Positions 13,201 through 25,200 of a stretch of 64,000 nt of DNA are shown piece after piece. Numbering within the stretch: the stretch's first letter is position 1; each line of letters starts with the position of its first letter. The notes under the pieces were generated by a model. It saw only the letters and a list, made by a program, of their open reading frames with translations, was not told the origin of the DNA and made no database searches. This DNA is from Chrysemys picta bellii (Eukaryota; Chordata; Testudines; Emydidae): contig NC_088800.1 of the NCBI RefSeq assembly GCF_011386835.1, positions 84,880,981 through 84,944,980 of the forward strand. Reading direction: 5' to 3'. The position numbers and the translations under genes were made by a program.

Positions 13201-16200
13201 TCCAGATCCTCAGGGGCAACCCTCCCTCGCTGCTCTGGAGAACCCTGGGAAAGTTCTGTGCCATGCAGGGCGATTCGCTGTGATGCGGTGCCTAGAAGTC
13301 TCAAAGGACTAATATGGAGCTACCCCACGGTCAGCCGTTCCAGAGAGTGACGCTGTTACTGACCTGATCCTCGGCCCCAGCCGGTTTTCACCAGGATCTC
13401 ATATTTATACATCCCGTTCTTCCCGCAGAACGGAATCACCCCCACTCGGTTAATGTCGATCAGGTCCAGTTTGTGCACAATCAGTATGGCCACAGAGTAT
13501 GTCACAAAGCAGACGGCACATGTCAGCAAAACGATGTAGTTGAGACCTGGGCCAGGAGGCTAAGCAAAATGAAAGATATTGAAAGATGCTTTTCCCTCCC
13601 CAAGCTCCTCTCTTCACAGCCTCACGTTCACTCCTCACGGACTGCAATAACAATAAGTAACACATATCTTCATCTTACATAGTGACGTCCATCCTGCAGG
13701 CTCCCTAACTGGAGTACAGACTATGCGTATGCACATCAATCACCCTGCCCACTGCTGAAATGCATCCACCTCTGGAGTGGAATTCAGCCGCTCTCCAGGG
13801 CTTCATGCAGGAAAGTGCTGAACGCCTGTAGCTCCCCGTGACGTCACTTACAGAGCTACAGAGAAGCCTGAACTCCATCAGAAGGCACAGAGCACCTGGT
13901 AGGAGCAGCCTCTAAAAGTGTAAAACAAAACTATGCAACAGCTTTGGGCAGGAAGGGAAGAACGCTGTGGCAAAAATGAGAAGGTAAGCAAAATGCAACC
14001 AGAATTTGGCCAGGACCCTGGGGCTTAACCACCCTACGCTCAGTAAAAGTGCTATGGGATTTTTAATGACTACAATTGGTCAGGACCGATGTGTACATCT
14101 CTCTGAAACAGGGCACCGCCAGCAGCAAAGTTCCCAAGGGGGCTATGCTGGGGCCTTGGTCTTGCTGGTTGGTCTCCCATCCAAGCATAGATCAGGCATG
14201 ACTCTACTTAGCTTGGGAGATGTGTTGAGAGCAGCAGTTGTTTTTTCAAGCGGGCACATTCAAAAGCCAGCAAGCTGCTAATTTATCCAGTGTGCAGGAA
14301 AGCGCCAGTGTCTGGTTTTTGTTTTTACTCACAGGAAATATGAATTGGACGGAGTTTGGGGGAACAAACAGGCTGGCTCCGAAGGCTGTCAGGTGTTGGG
14401 TTAAGCACACAGCCTGATCCGGGCTGGTGTCCTCCAATGGGATGATGCCTTCCGTCTTCCACCTCATCTCCTGCTCACTGAAGTACTGGCACAAGGAGGT
14501 GTACAAACTCAGGGTCACCTCCACCGGCGACCAACTGAAATGGTTTGTGATGTTGAAGTAATAGTCCTTGGTGGTGTCGTCAGTACTAAAAAGAGAAGAG
14601 CAAGCACGGGGCTGCTTATCCGCCAGCCCCTGGATGAGCCGCGAATCCCTATCCTAAGCCGATCTATGGCACACAAGTGACTTTCCATGCAAACAGCCCT
14701 GCTGCGTGGCGAGCAATTGACTCAGTACCAACTTCTGTGCAAAGCGACATAGGAAAACGGATCCTACTAATGGTGAGTAATTTACAGAGTCCTTTTGCTG
14801 TGGGGGAACTCATGGGTTCCCCAAGGCTTTATTACTTATTATTGTTTGTACGTCTATTAGTCATGGACTAGGAGCCCGGTGTGGTAGATGCACTAATTAT
14901 AGTGCACATTCTCCTCTTTTGCAAAAGCGAATCGGTGGCTAGACTTGCACAGCTACCCCACCACCCCTTAACTGCGTTACCCTGACTCGGGTGACACTTC
15001 CATAGTGGGCCTGGGAAAGGATTTGTTCATTAAGACTATGAATCCCTCTTTGAGAATCTTGTTACCAAAAGCCCTGGAAGCCGTGCTAAATTACACAGCA
15101 GTGGCTCTACCCTGGCCCCACCTATTCCCAGTCCACCAACTTTCTTCTTGGGTAACACCTAGGAGTGGTTCATAAATAATGGGAGGCGTAAACATTTATT
15201 GCTGTGGGGAAAAAAAAAAAAGAAATATTTCAACTACTGAAGTTGTACCAATGATTAACGCAATAAACAAGAAAGGTTGGATCCCAAAATCTAACAGTAC
15301 AATAATAAAACTAAATGTTTATATAGAACTTTACGTGTTCAAAGTGCCAAGTGATCTACGTGGGCAGGTAGGTGGGTGAATATCAATAGCCCCATTTTAC
15401 AGATGGGGTAAATGAGGAACAGAGGCCAAAGGTGGTTTGCGGAAGGCCACACAGTAAGTCAAGAGTCAGGATTAGAACTCAGGACCACCCAGTGCCTAGC
15501 TCACTCCTCCACACCCAAAGTTTTTGGCACTGTACAGCAGGGGATCTGTGCATCTGTTCCCTTTAAGGGCAGTTCCACGGCACAGGCATTCTGGGATGTG
15601 TAGTTCTCTGGATCACATGACCAAACTGGGAGCAAGCTCTGCTAGGAAAGGGGCAGATGACAGTCAAGTGACTGCAGTATATAAGGCTGCCCCATAATAG
15701 CTGTCCAGGGACGGGCAGACCTGGAGCAACAGCCAGGATGGGCTAAGGGCAAGGAGCCCGGCTGGGGCCTCAGAGCAGAATCCAGACGGGGCCAGGGGGT
15801 GACTGGAGCATGAGAAGGAAGAGGCGTGGGCAGCACGTTCGCAGTGTGGGGTTGAGGTCTAGGTTGGCACCGGTGCTCACGTAGGTGCTCCCTGAAAGGG
15901 AGGGTGGAAGGAAGCCCCTTACTCAGCTTGCATCATCAGGGTGAAGGAGCCACTGAGTTCTGGGGAATGAGCCCCCTGCAGTGGTGACCCCCAGAGAGGG
16001 AGGTGGTGCAGACCCCTGCCTCAGTACTGTGAATAAATTGAGCTTGGGGAAGGGGTGCTGAAGGCTTGCTTGGAGCCAGGGGAGGGAGGGGGGTTTGAAG
16101 GGAAAGGAGCTGCAGCGCTGGGAGGCTGTTCCCTTGGAGTGAGGAGAAGTTGGGCAGGTGCTCAAGGGAGGCTGGGCCCTAGTAAAGAAGCTGAGCGGGA

Positions 16201-19200
16201 GGGTCACAGTAATTACACTGGGACTCTGTCTGGGATGCTGCTTTCCCGGGAAGGAGACGACACCTCAGTTTGGCCAGACGGGGAAAAGCACCGAACTGCC
16301 CTACCAGCAGAGGGACCCGTATGCCGGCAGGAACGAGACTTGGAGCGAGGAGCGACCGGGGCAGCAGATGTGCCTGATGCCAGAATGGGTAAGCTGCCCC
16401 CAAAAGCTTATGGTCTAAAGCCACGAGCGAGAGCCAGGGCTAGGGGTTACACGGGGGGGGGGGGGGGGGTGTTGTTTTCTCTTACATTGGGGAAATGAAG
16501 AAAGTGTAGCGCTTGTGGTCCCGTCTCTCCACGGCCTCCAGCCCGATCTTCTTGGCCGCGCTGCAGTTGTGCTCGTTGGGCGCAGGCGAGGGAGAGAGGT
16601 AGGCTGCGATGAACGGCTCCAGCTCGCTCGAGATGTAACGATCTGGGCAGCAAGGGGAAGAGAGGGAATGGAAAGCCCTTTACAAACCCCCAGCGTGGGC
16701 CCCGATCCTGCTGACTTCAGCAGGTGTCTTGTTTGAGTGAGGGCTGCTAGATTGGACCTGTGATATTTACAGAAGTGAATGTTAAGTGCCACTGCTTCTG
16801 GTACCACGCTCACGTGTCAGCAGCCCATACAGGACTGGTTGGAAGGATCCATCCTGACAGGTGCTGAGCACCTGCCGCTAAGGGTTTACATGCCTTCCGC
16901 TCCCATTGCCCTCAGCAGGGAGGGAGGTGGCTCTGCACAGCGCGGGACTGGGCCTTTGGTGCTCAGGAACAAATGCTCGGTCCCGCTGTATCTTAGCATG
17001 TCACTAACGCCAGCGGTAACCACGGACCATTCTCGCCGCGCAGCTCAATTCGATTTGTGTTCCAAGGGGGAAATGCTCGACTGGGGTTTGACCCTGGGTC
17101 AGCGAAGTCAGTGGGAACAGGCCCAGACCCGCCTGACATTCCTCCTGCAAGAGGAGAGTGGCACCAGGTGTGCAGGGCGAGAGCAGCCAGACAACGGTAG
17201 CGTATCTTGCAGTGTCTGACATGCCCTAGTAAAACCCGGGGCTAGGTTCTGCCAGGCTCTTGCAAGGACGCAGGGGTGAGAGTAAGGAACTTCCTCCACC
17301 GCTTGTGCAGCTCGCGGAAGGGGCAGGTGGAACGGCAGCTCCTGGGCTCAGAGGAGTGCGACCGGCTCCCTAATTAGGTATCACCCTTCCCCTCTGCAGC
17401 AGGGAATGGGAATCCTAAGCATGATCCTCTCACCCTCTAGTGGCTGGAAGTCCACAGAGACTATGATATACCAGTCCTAGCACAGCTAGACTCTGAGCAT
17501 TTGGAAAGCATCTACCCTGTCCAATGTCACTGGAACACGCGGACGAAGCTCTGAGGCTGCTATATGCCAACAGGATTCTCCTTTGGCTCCAGTGGTTCAG
17601 GCCAATGCTCCTGGAGAGCAAACGATTTGAGCTCTAATCCCACTGGGGACGGTGACTTGCAGTGCAGCTCTCAATCCTGATCCCTTGCTGCACTGTGCTC
17701 GTGTGTTGTGCTTGACTGGTCCCTGCCCTGTAGCAGATCCCGTTTAGCATGCAGGCCCCAGGTCCTGTGCTCTCTCTGGCCTTCAGATGAAAAGTATATT
17801 GAACAGCAGAAAAAGTGCGGTACCTACCATTTAAGACTCTGTAGGTGAGCTGGAAATGCAATCCTGCTTCTCTGTTGTTGTTTTCTGTCGTAACAACTAG
17901 GTTCACCGAAGTCTTTCCCTGAATGATTGCGGAGCCAGCGGAGATGTTCGTCATGGCATTGTTCAGTACCATCACAGTGATGGCCTTCTCTGCGTCCAGA
18001 CTCCCGATGGGAATCTGGGTCCCGTTGTTGGTTTGAAACTCCATGGCGGCCACCTCTGTGGACACAGTGTAGTTGCTGATGTAGCCAAAGGGGAAGGGAT
18101 TGGAGTCCACCCGGAACATGACTTGGATCACGTCGGTCAGGTCGGAGAAGGTGGTGTTGAAGGCCTGGGGGATGGAGAACTGGCAGTCCAACGTGTTCTC
18201 ATAGCAGAGCAAGTTGAGGGGATCAGACCGTTTGCCTTTGGCCACGATTTCTCCTCCCACCAGTTCAAGGGGCTCCTCATTCAGCACCCGGGACTTCATG
18301 AGGATGCGCATCAGGCTGGAGGACAGGCTGTAGGCTTTGGAAGCTACCAGCACACGGTGGGGATCGTTGCACAATTCCTGGAGTTTTGACTCCTGTGGAA
18401 CTGTGTTGACGAGTTGTATTAAGTCCCCTGTAAGGAGAGAGGTAAAATAGCAAACGGAATAGCAGTGAGGACCACAATCTAGGCAACACTCAACTCCTTC
18501 CCACAACCATCAGGAAACCTCCTTCCTTACTGGCTTTCTATTGGACTACAGCATTGTGACACAGGACCTTCCACAATGAAAGCTCTCCATCGTCCATAGC
18601 TAAACATACAGCGCTCTTCTGCATCGTTGTGTTTTCTCTAACCTATGGTGTGGTTAAGATCTAAAGTTACAAGATCCTAATGTGGGCTTCCTCTTCCTTC
18701 TGTGAAAGGGCTGCGAGAAAAGTGGATGGAGGGAAATAGACACATAGAACCAATATAACAAACCGCTGGAACTATAAAGAGTAATGCCATTACAAACGCA
18801 GCCCATTGCAAGCATGCCAATAACGGGCCTTTCTTTAAAGGTAATCTGAAGGTGATGTCAGAGGCCAATGAAGTTTCCATAAGCACATCTGTCAAGGATG
18901 AAGCCCAACTTGATGCTGTGCATGGCAGCCCACACATCTGGAAGCTGCCTCTGTTATCCTCAAGCTTCCTAAAACCGGGCTGTTCCCTAGAGTACCAACG
19001 ACTTCATTAATTCAGGGGCTGTCAGTTTCAAATGCCCCAGCAGGGAACAGGCACCAGCAGGATGACAGTGGGAAAATCGGAGAGATGATAAATTACAGAT
19101 GGGCCCAACCTACAGATTCAGATTTTCCCCCAACGCCTGGAGGGGGGGATGCTATTCAAATGGAGGGCTTGGCACTGGCCCACCTCTGTGATAAACACTA

Positions 19201-22200
19201 ACTGTAGGCAGCCTTTGCTCAGGACATCTCCCAGCCGGGAGAAGGCCTAAGAAACCTTTCCCAGCTTTTCTAGCCTGGTCCTTCCCTGATCATCTTTTTA
19301 AAATCTACCCCCCGCCCATGCCCTGAACACCGCCTAGAGAACATCCCCGTTGCTTGGGGGCCCCCAGAACTGACCCGTAATGTTGAGGATGTTGTCCGCG
19401 ATGGCTGTCGGTGTCATGATGCCCTGAGTGGTTTCGCCCTGGAGGATGGCCATCATGCTTTCCAGCTTGCTCAAGGTCCCGGTCAGACATGATCTGCAAA
19501 GAAGCTCCTTGCTCGCCACCTGCCATTAGAAATGCAGGCTAATCCAGCGAAATCAACTCTGTATGAACGGCAGTAGCAGCTGTGCATGGTACTTACTGGG
19601 TTCAGTCCTACCAAGTGCTGAGCGCTCTGGCTCTGAGACTACGTGCATGCGTCTAGTTCAACCTGTGCTTGGGAGCGCCGCTGGATCGGGACCGTGCACC
19701 CTGTGTGCCACATCTCTAATAGTTCTCTTCAGATTGTACTTTATCCACAACCAAGTCCATTTTTTCCCCCCAATCATCTACTTACCCCTCTCACTTGCTA
19801 CCATAATCTACCTACCTACTGGACGTCTAGAGTTCCCTTCACTGTAGTACCTAGGCAACTCGCACTGCAATAATAGCCTGTCTAGAGGTACCAACGCAAG
19901 GTAGGGCACCCAAGTCCCTGGGGTTCTGACACCAGGAGTGAATGTGTCTCTTGTTGCTTCTTTCAAGTTGTTACCTCAGGGCTGAATTTTACTCCTGTTG
20001 AAGACAACCAGAGGCGGTTGGGTTTTTTCCATTGTCTTCAACGGGAGCAGGATTTGGCTCTAAGTGGATCCATCTCCAACATTCAAACATGTCCTAGAGT
20101 TGTGGGAGGGATTTCACCACCCAGTTTTGATGACCGTCCCTCCCATCCACTCCCAGATGTGTCTAAGAAACAGAATGTTCTACGTTTAAAGCATGGGCTC
20201 GATGAGAATAAGCTACGAAACACATGGAAGCAGTTACCACCACCCATCTCCTAGCTCCTCCTCTTTTTGTCATCAGAGGATTCACCACAGATGTCAGAAC
20301 GACTTGCAGCACAAAGGGGTGTGAAAGCCCCCATGGGCTTGTATTTGTACATTAATATACAGCACCATTTACAGAGATATAAGAGGACCTCTCTCTACCC
20401 TGAGGATCTTACTATGTAAAGAAGAGACAGCAGCAGCATGTAAGATGAAAACGAGTTACACAGAGCAGAGGAAGGAAGGGAGAGAACAGCAAAAAGGAGT
20501 CATGGAAGAACTGCCCCAGGGAGACTGTTACCCAAGGAGCAGAGCTGACGTGAAATACTTTCCAGGCAGAAAATGTGGTTTTTGTCAAAATAGAAACTCT
20601 CTGTGGGGAAAAATGTTAAAATTAACATTTTCTCTCCCCAATAGGGAGAATAGAAACAAGCAGTTTAATTTTGAGCCAACATTTCTAAAACCAAAGAAAA
20701 AAGTTTACTTTAAAATTTTTTTCTATTTTTCCAATTTCAAACTTTTTGTTCTCTGCCTTTTTTATTTTTTTTTTTTGGTTGCTATTTCGGCTTTTTGCTC
20801 TGGCTCAGAGCCAAAACTAATCTGGGAATGTCAAACCTGACCACGGGACAAGACTTCCATTCCCTGACCAGCTCCACTGCAGTCCGATGAGGTGCTGGGT
20901 TGCAGGCTCACGAGAAGAGGTCGAGTGTGTCTTGTGCTAGTAAAATCCGGCAGAGGAAAGTGATGCATAGGGCCAGAGTTCAGGACGGGGACAGAGGCAG
21001 AAGAGAAAGCAGTGGCTTTGGCGAGAAGGATCCCAGGATGAGCTGTTCGAAGCAAAGGGGGTCCCGGGACAAGGATTTTGAGAGCAGCGGGCTGTTGGAT
21101 TCATGGCAGGCCGCATTCTCAATGAGCGAGCATGCGGAGCTATTTATGGGTGTGAGGGAGGTGCTCAGAAATGACGGTGATGGGCACGCAAAGCCTTGCA
21201 GTCCCTTCGAGAGGTAGGGGAAGAAGAGCAGGCGGTTGATTGGCTGGCCACCCAAAGCCAAGCCCATTAAATAGCTGGGCTCATTCGTTTGATGCCCAGC
21301 TGATGAAGCATAAAAAGCCCCTCCTGAATCCAACAGGGAGCAGCTCCAGCCCTGGGAAGTGGGGCCCACGGGCGAGGCTCAGGGCTGGCTCCAGGTACCA
21401 GCTCAGCAAGCAGGTGCTTGGGGCGGCACATCGGGCTCTTCGGCGGCGGGTCCCTCGGTCCCTCTCAGAGGGAAGGACCTGCCGCCGAATTGCCGCCGAA
21501 GAAGAAAGCGGCGCGGTGGAGCTACCGCCGATCACGGCTTTTTTTTTTTTTTTTTTTTCGCCGCTTGGGGCTGCAAAAACCCTGGAGCCGGCCCCGGCTA
21601 GGCTGCCACAGTGTGGAATGCAATACTTCAAATGATGACAGGCTCCGAGCCTCCTGCTGCCAAGCAACTGTGCTAGGGCTGTTTCCAGAGGACAGGTATA
21701 AATTCTTCGGTAACATCTGCAGGGGATGAGTGCGCATTCATCTCTCGCTGCCTTTCGAGAATGATAGATGAGAAAAGGGTAGCGACGATAATGCTTGCAC
21801 TTAAAGATGGATGGATAGAAACACACACGCCCTACAGATGTCACCGACAAATTATACCTGTCCTCTGTATATGATCAACGTGTGTGTATGTGCGCGAAGC
21901 TGAAACGGAACACGGAAAGGCCAGAGCTACCCTTTCTTTCCATCACTCAGCATCAGAGCAGAATGAGGCCGGAGGGTCCCATACCATGCACTGAGCAAGG
22001 GCAGCGGAGATCTGCTGGATATCGTCCACCGTGTTCACATTCAGGGAGATGAGGGTCTCGGTGATGTTTCTCCGCGTCCAGGTGCGAAGATCTAGTTCGT
22101 CCCCAGTCTTGGCTTCTGAGCGCATCAAGTGCTCGTGCTTAGGGGAAACAAAAGCAGGGGGGTTTATCAGAAGCTTGCAGAACACGAGCTTTAGCACTCA

Positions 22201-25200
22201 ACCACAAATTTCCATTGCAGCATTTAATGACTTTCCAGCTGGGAGTCTCTGATATCTGGGTTCTCGGCAGGCACAGCCAGGGCTGCTGCTGGATACAATT
22301 TGAAAGTTAAAAAGCCTCTTTGCAGTCTGCTGCCAGTGGAAAATCTAACTGGAAGCAGGACAGGAAACAATCTCCGTGAAAGAGTCTTCTCCTCTGCAGC
22401 TTCTGCCAGCTACGAGAACATTCTTGTCTCTCTCCATCTGGTCACTTTTCAACGTTGCTGTGTGATCGTACCAGATCTCCTCTCTTGCCTGTGCTGTTGT
22501 TTGTTGGGCCACTCGGTGGGCCCAGCTTTCAACAGAGCGTTCCAGTCTAATTCTGTGATTCAAATGGGCACTTTAATAGGGCACCCCTGTTCTGCAGGCT
22601 TAAACTGGTACCTAGGTGCATACACCTGGCATTTACCCAGCAAAGCACAAAGCGGGGCACCCAGATGGAGATCCGGATGCTCTGTGAAAGTGGCCATGTT
22701 TTGAAAATTGGGCTCCCCAGCTGCACAGTGACTCTTTACAGTGTCTTAGGGATACACAATTTTAGGCTATGGACAATCCAGGTGGGTTAGATTGGCACAG
22801 GCATCTGTGCCCACTGTACTGCCATGGCTGGAGTTCAGGGCCTGTTCTCTTGTTCCCCATTCACCTAGTGGCCTGGGATTGCTGAGGAAGCCGTGTGCTC
22901 AGTCCTTCAGGGATGGGGAAGGGAGAGCCCTGTGCTGACTCCCTGAGGGACCAACACTGATAGGCTCTAAAGGATGGGACGAGGCTCATCTGCGGCAAGA
23001 AAGAGGGATCCACAAAAATCTATGGGAGCTGGGCACCTGCTAGGACTGGGCCCTGAATGAGATATGAGTGACAATGAACAAAGGGGCTGGGGGAGTTGTG
23101 GGGGGAGCCTGGGAAGATGATGGTTAAGAGAGAAAAATCATGAGTTGTACTTTGTGGCCACGTGTCGGGCACCCGTGGAAGGCCCTGTGTGCATGTGCAG
23201 AGCCGTTCTGCTGACTCATCCTGGCAACTGGGCCAGGCAGGTCTCAGTGGCACCCACTCAAGTGCATGAAAGGCTAGTGAGAGAGGGAGAGCTTTGCGAC
23301 AGCCAGCCCAAGGGGGAGCTCAGACTAAGGTTTCTATTGGTAAGTGCAGTGTTTAAACTGGGGGTAGAAGACAGTGAGGGAAGGCTGGCTGCATCCGGAG
23401 GAGGAAAGTAGGCTGTGAGGCTGGAGAGTGGGTACAGGGTACATTTCCCTCTCCTGGGCCTACTTTGATGCCCCCTGCTCTCACACAGGTCATGTGACTG
23501 GGACGCACTCAGATCTCCAGCACAGCCCAGCATCCCACAGCAGGTCTCCGACATCTCCTAACTTACTTGGGAGACCGGGTGAAACCGTCAGTTTACCTCA
23601 GGCCCAAGGTGAGCTCATGGACTGGATAACGAGTGGCCAGCCAACCAGAGCTGGTAGCCAGCCAGGCAGCAGGTCAGACAGCACTGCTTTACCTCATTTA
23701 AGATGGTGATGAGGGCCAGAGAGTACTCGATGACGTGCTGCGGGTCCCCCTGCTTCACCAAGCCCTGCAGCACAGTGTCTGTCTGATTGTAGAGCCAGTG
23801 AGAGAGGCTGTGGACTCCGGCCGCGGGGGTTGGCAGGGTGATGGTCATGGAGCTGGAAGGGGAAGAAGCGCTCGGTTTGTAAAGAGCAGACTGTCGAATG
23901 GAACCAAGGGTGATGGGCATATTCCTCCCCACCTCCCCCCGGCAGTGCCTAGAGAACGTCCTTTCAGCGTCACCGGACCCCGGGCATGGACCGGCTCTTC
24001 TCAGACCCCTGTCTCACAAGGGAGGGGAGGCCTGTTTCTGAATAGTTGAGATAAGGGGCCAAATTCCTCCCTTGCGTAACTCCACATAACCATTGGATTG
24101 GCAGAAGGGAGGTGTTTGACCCTGGGAGTAAGATCTGGGTTCAGTTTTAGGGTGTTTAAGAAGCACCCAAGAACTGTCTTCAGTCCACTTAGATTGTAGA
24201 GGTGTCGATCTTCTAGAGTCCAGGGGGCACTTGCAGCTTGGATTTAGTCCCTTGGGGCCCAATGCATGAGGTTAATGCACTGGGGGGGCTTGTGTTTATT
24301 CACTGCTGAATGAGAGATGAGAGTGTCAGAAATCGGCCCATGCTGGGACCTGCCCCAGCGACCCCCAGATCCAAACACAGGAGTGCGCCCACCTGAGCTA
24401 AACACAGCTCTGCCCCTGCTTGTCCGCAGTGGGACACAAGGTTATTCCGAGCACAGCTCCCTGCTGCTTCCAACTTTCTTTAAAGGGTTCTGGCTGCAAA
24501 GGAGGGGCAGGAGGCAGAGCACGCTCGCAGCACAAGCAGGGAGATCTCCAAGATAAATGGGCCCAGGTGTCCTTTATTCATTTGGCTTTCCCTGTAAGCC
24601 ATTACTAATAATGCAGCCATTTGTTATGGGTACGAAAGGAACATTAAATTCTTCTCCCACCCAACTGCAATGCGAGTCAGTCACAGCCTCTTTGCCTGAT
24701 GCATTGCCCTCGAACAATATTACTCGTAAAAAATATATAGCTAGGTCTCCCAGAAAACGACATCCTGCCTCAAAAGGGAAGCGTGGCTGTGACTCAAGAT
24801 GAATGGCCACGGGAACAGTAACTCAGGTGAGGGGAAATGTGTGTGCAGGGGCCTTTTTGATCTTTCTTAACAAGGTAGCGTTCTTCGAGCTTTACTGGTC
24901 TAGCAACCCCGTCTATTAGCAGAGAGGTAAAACTTAAGACGTACCTGAAGAGGTCTTTAAAAGATTTCCAAATGGTGCTTGTGTTTGATTAAAATGAATG
25001 AGGAGAGGAAGTGTGTATCGACAGATGGTTAAAAATAGAGTGAATTTGTGTGTGTCTATCAGAGAAGTGAGTGCTTGTGAGGGCCTGAAGAAGTGTGATC
25101 TCCTTCCTCCACCTACAGCCCAGACATGACGGAGGCAGCTGGAATGCAAGTTCCCATCCCACTATGCCTTAACTCAGTCCTTGAGAGACCACCTGTAAGG

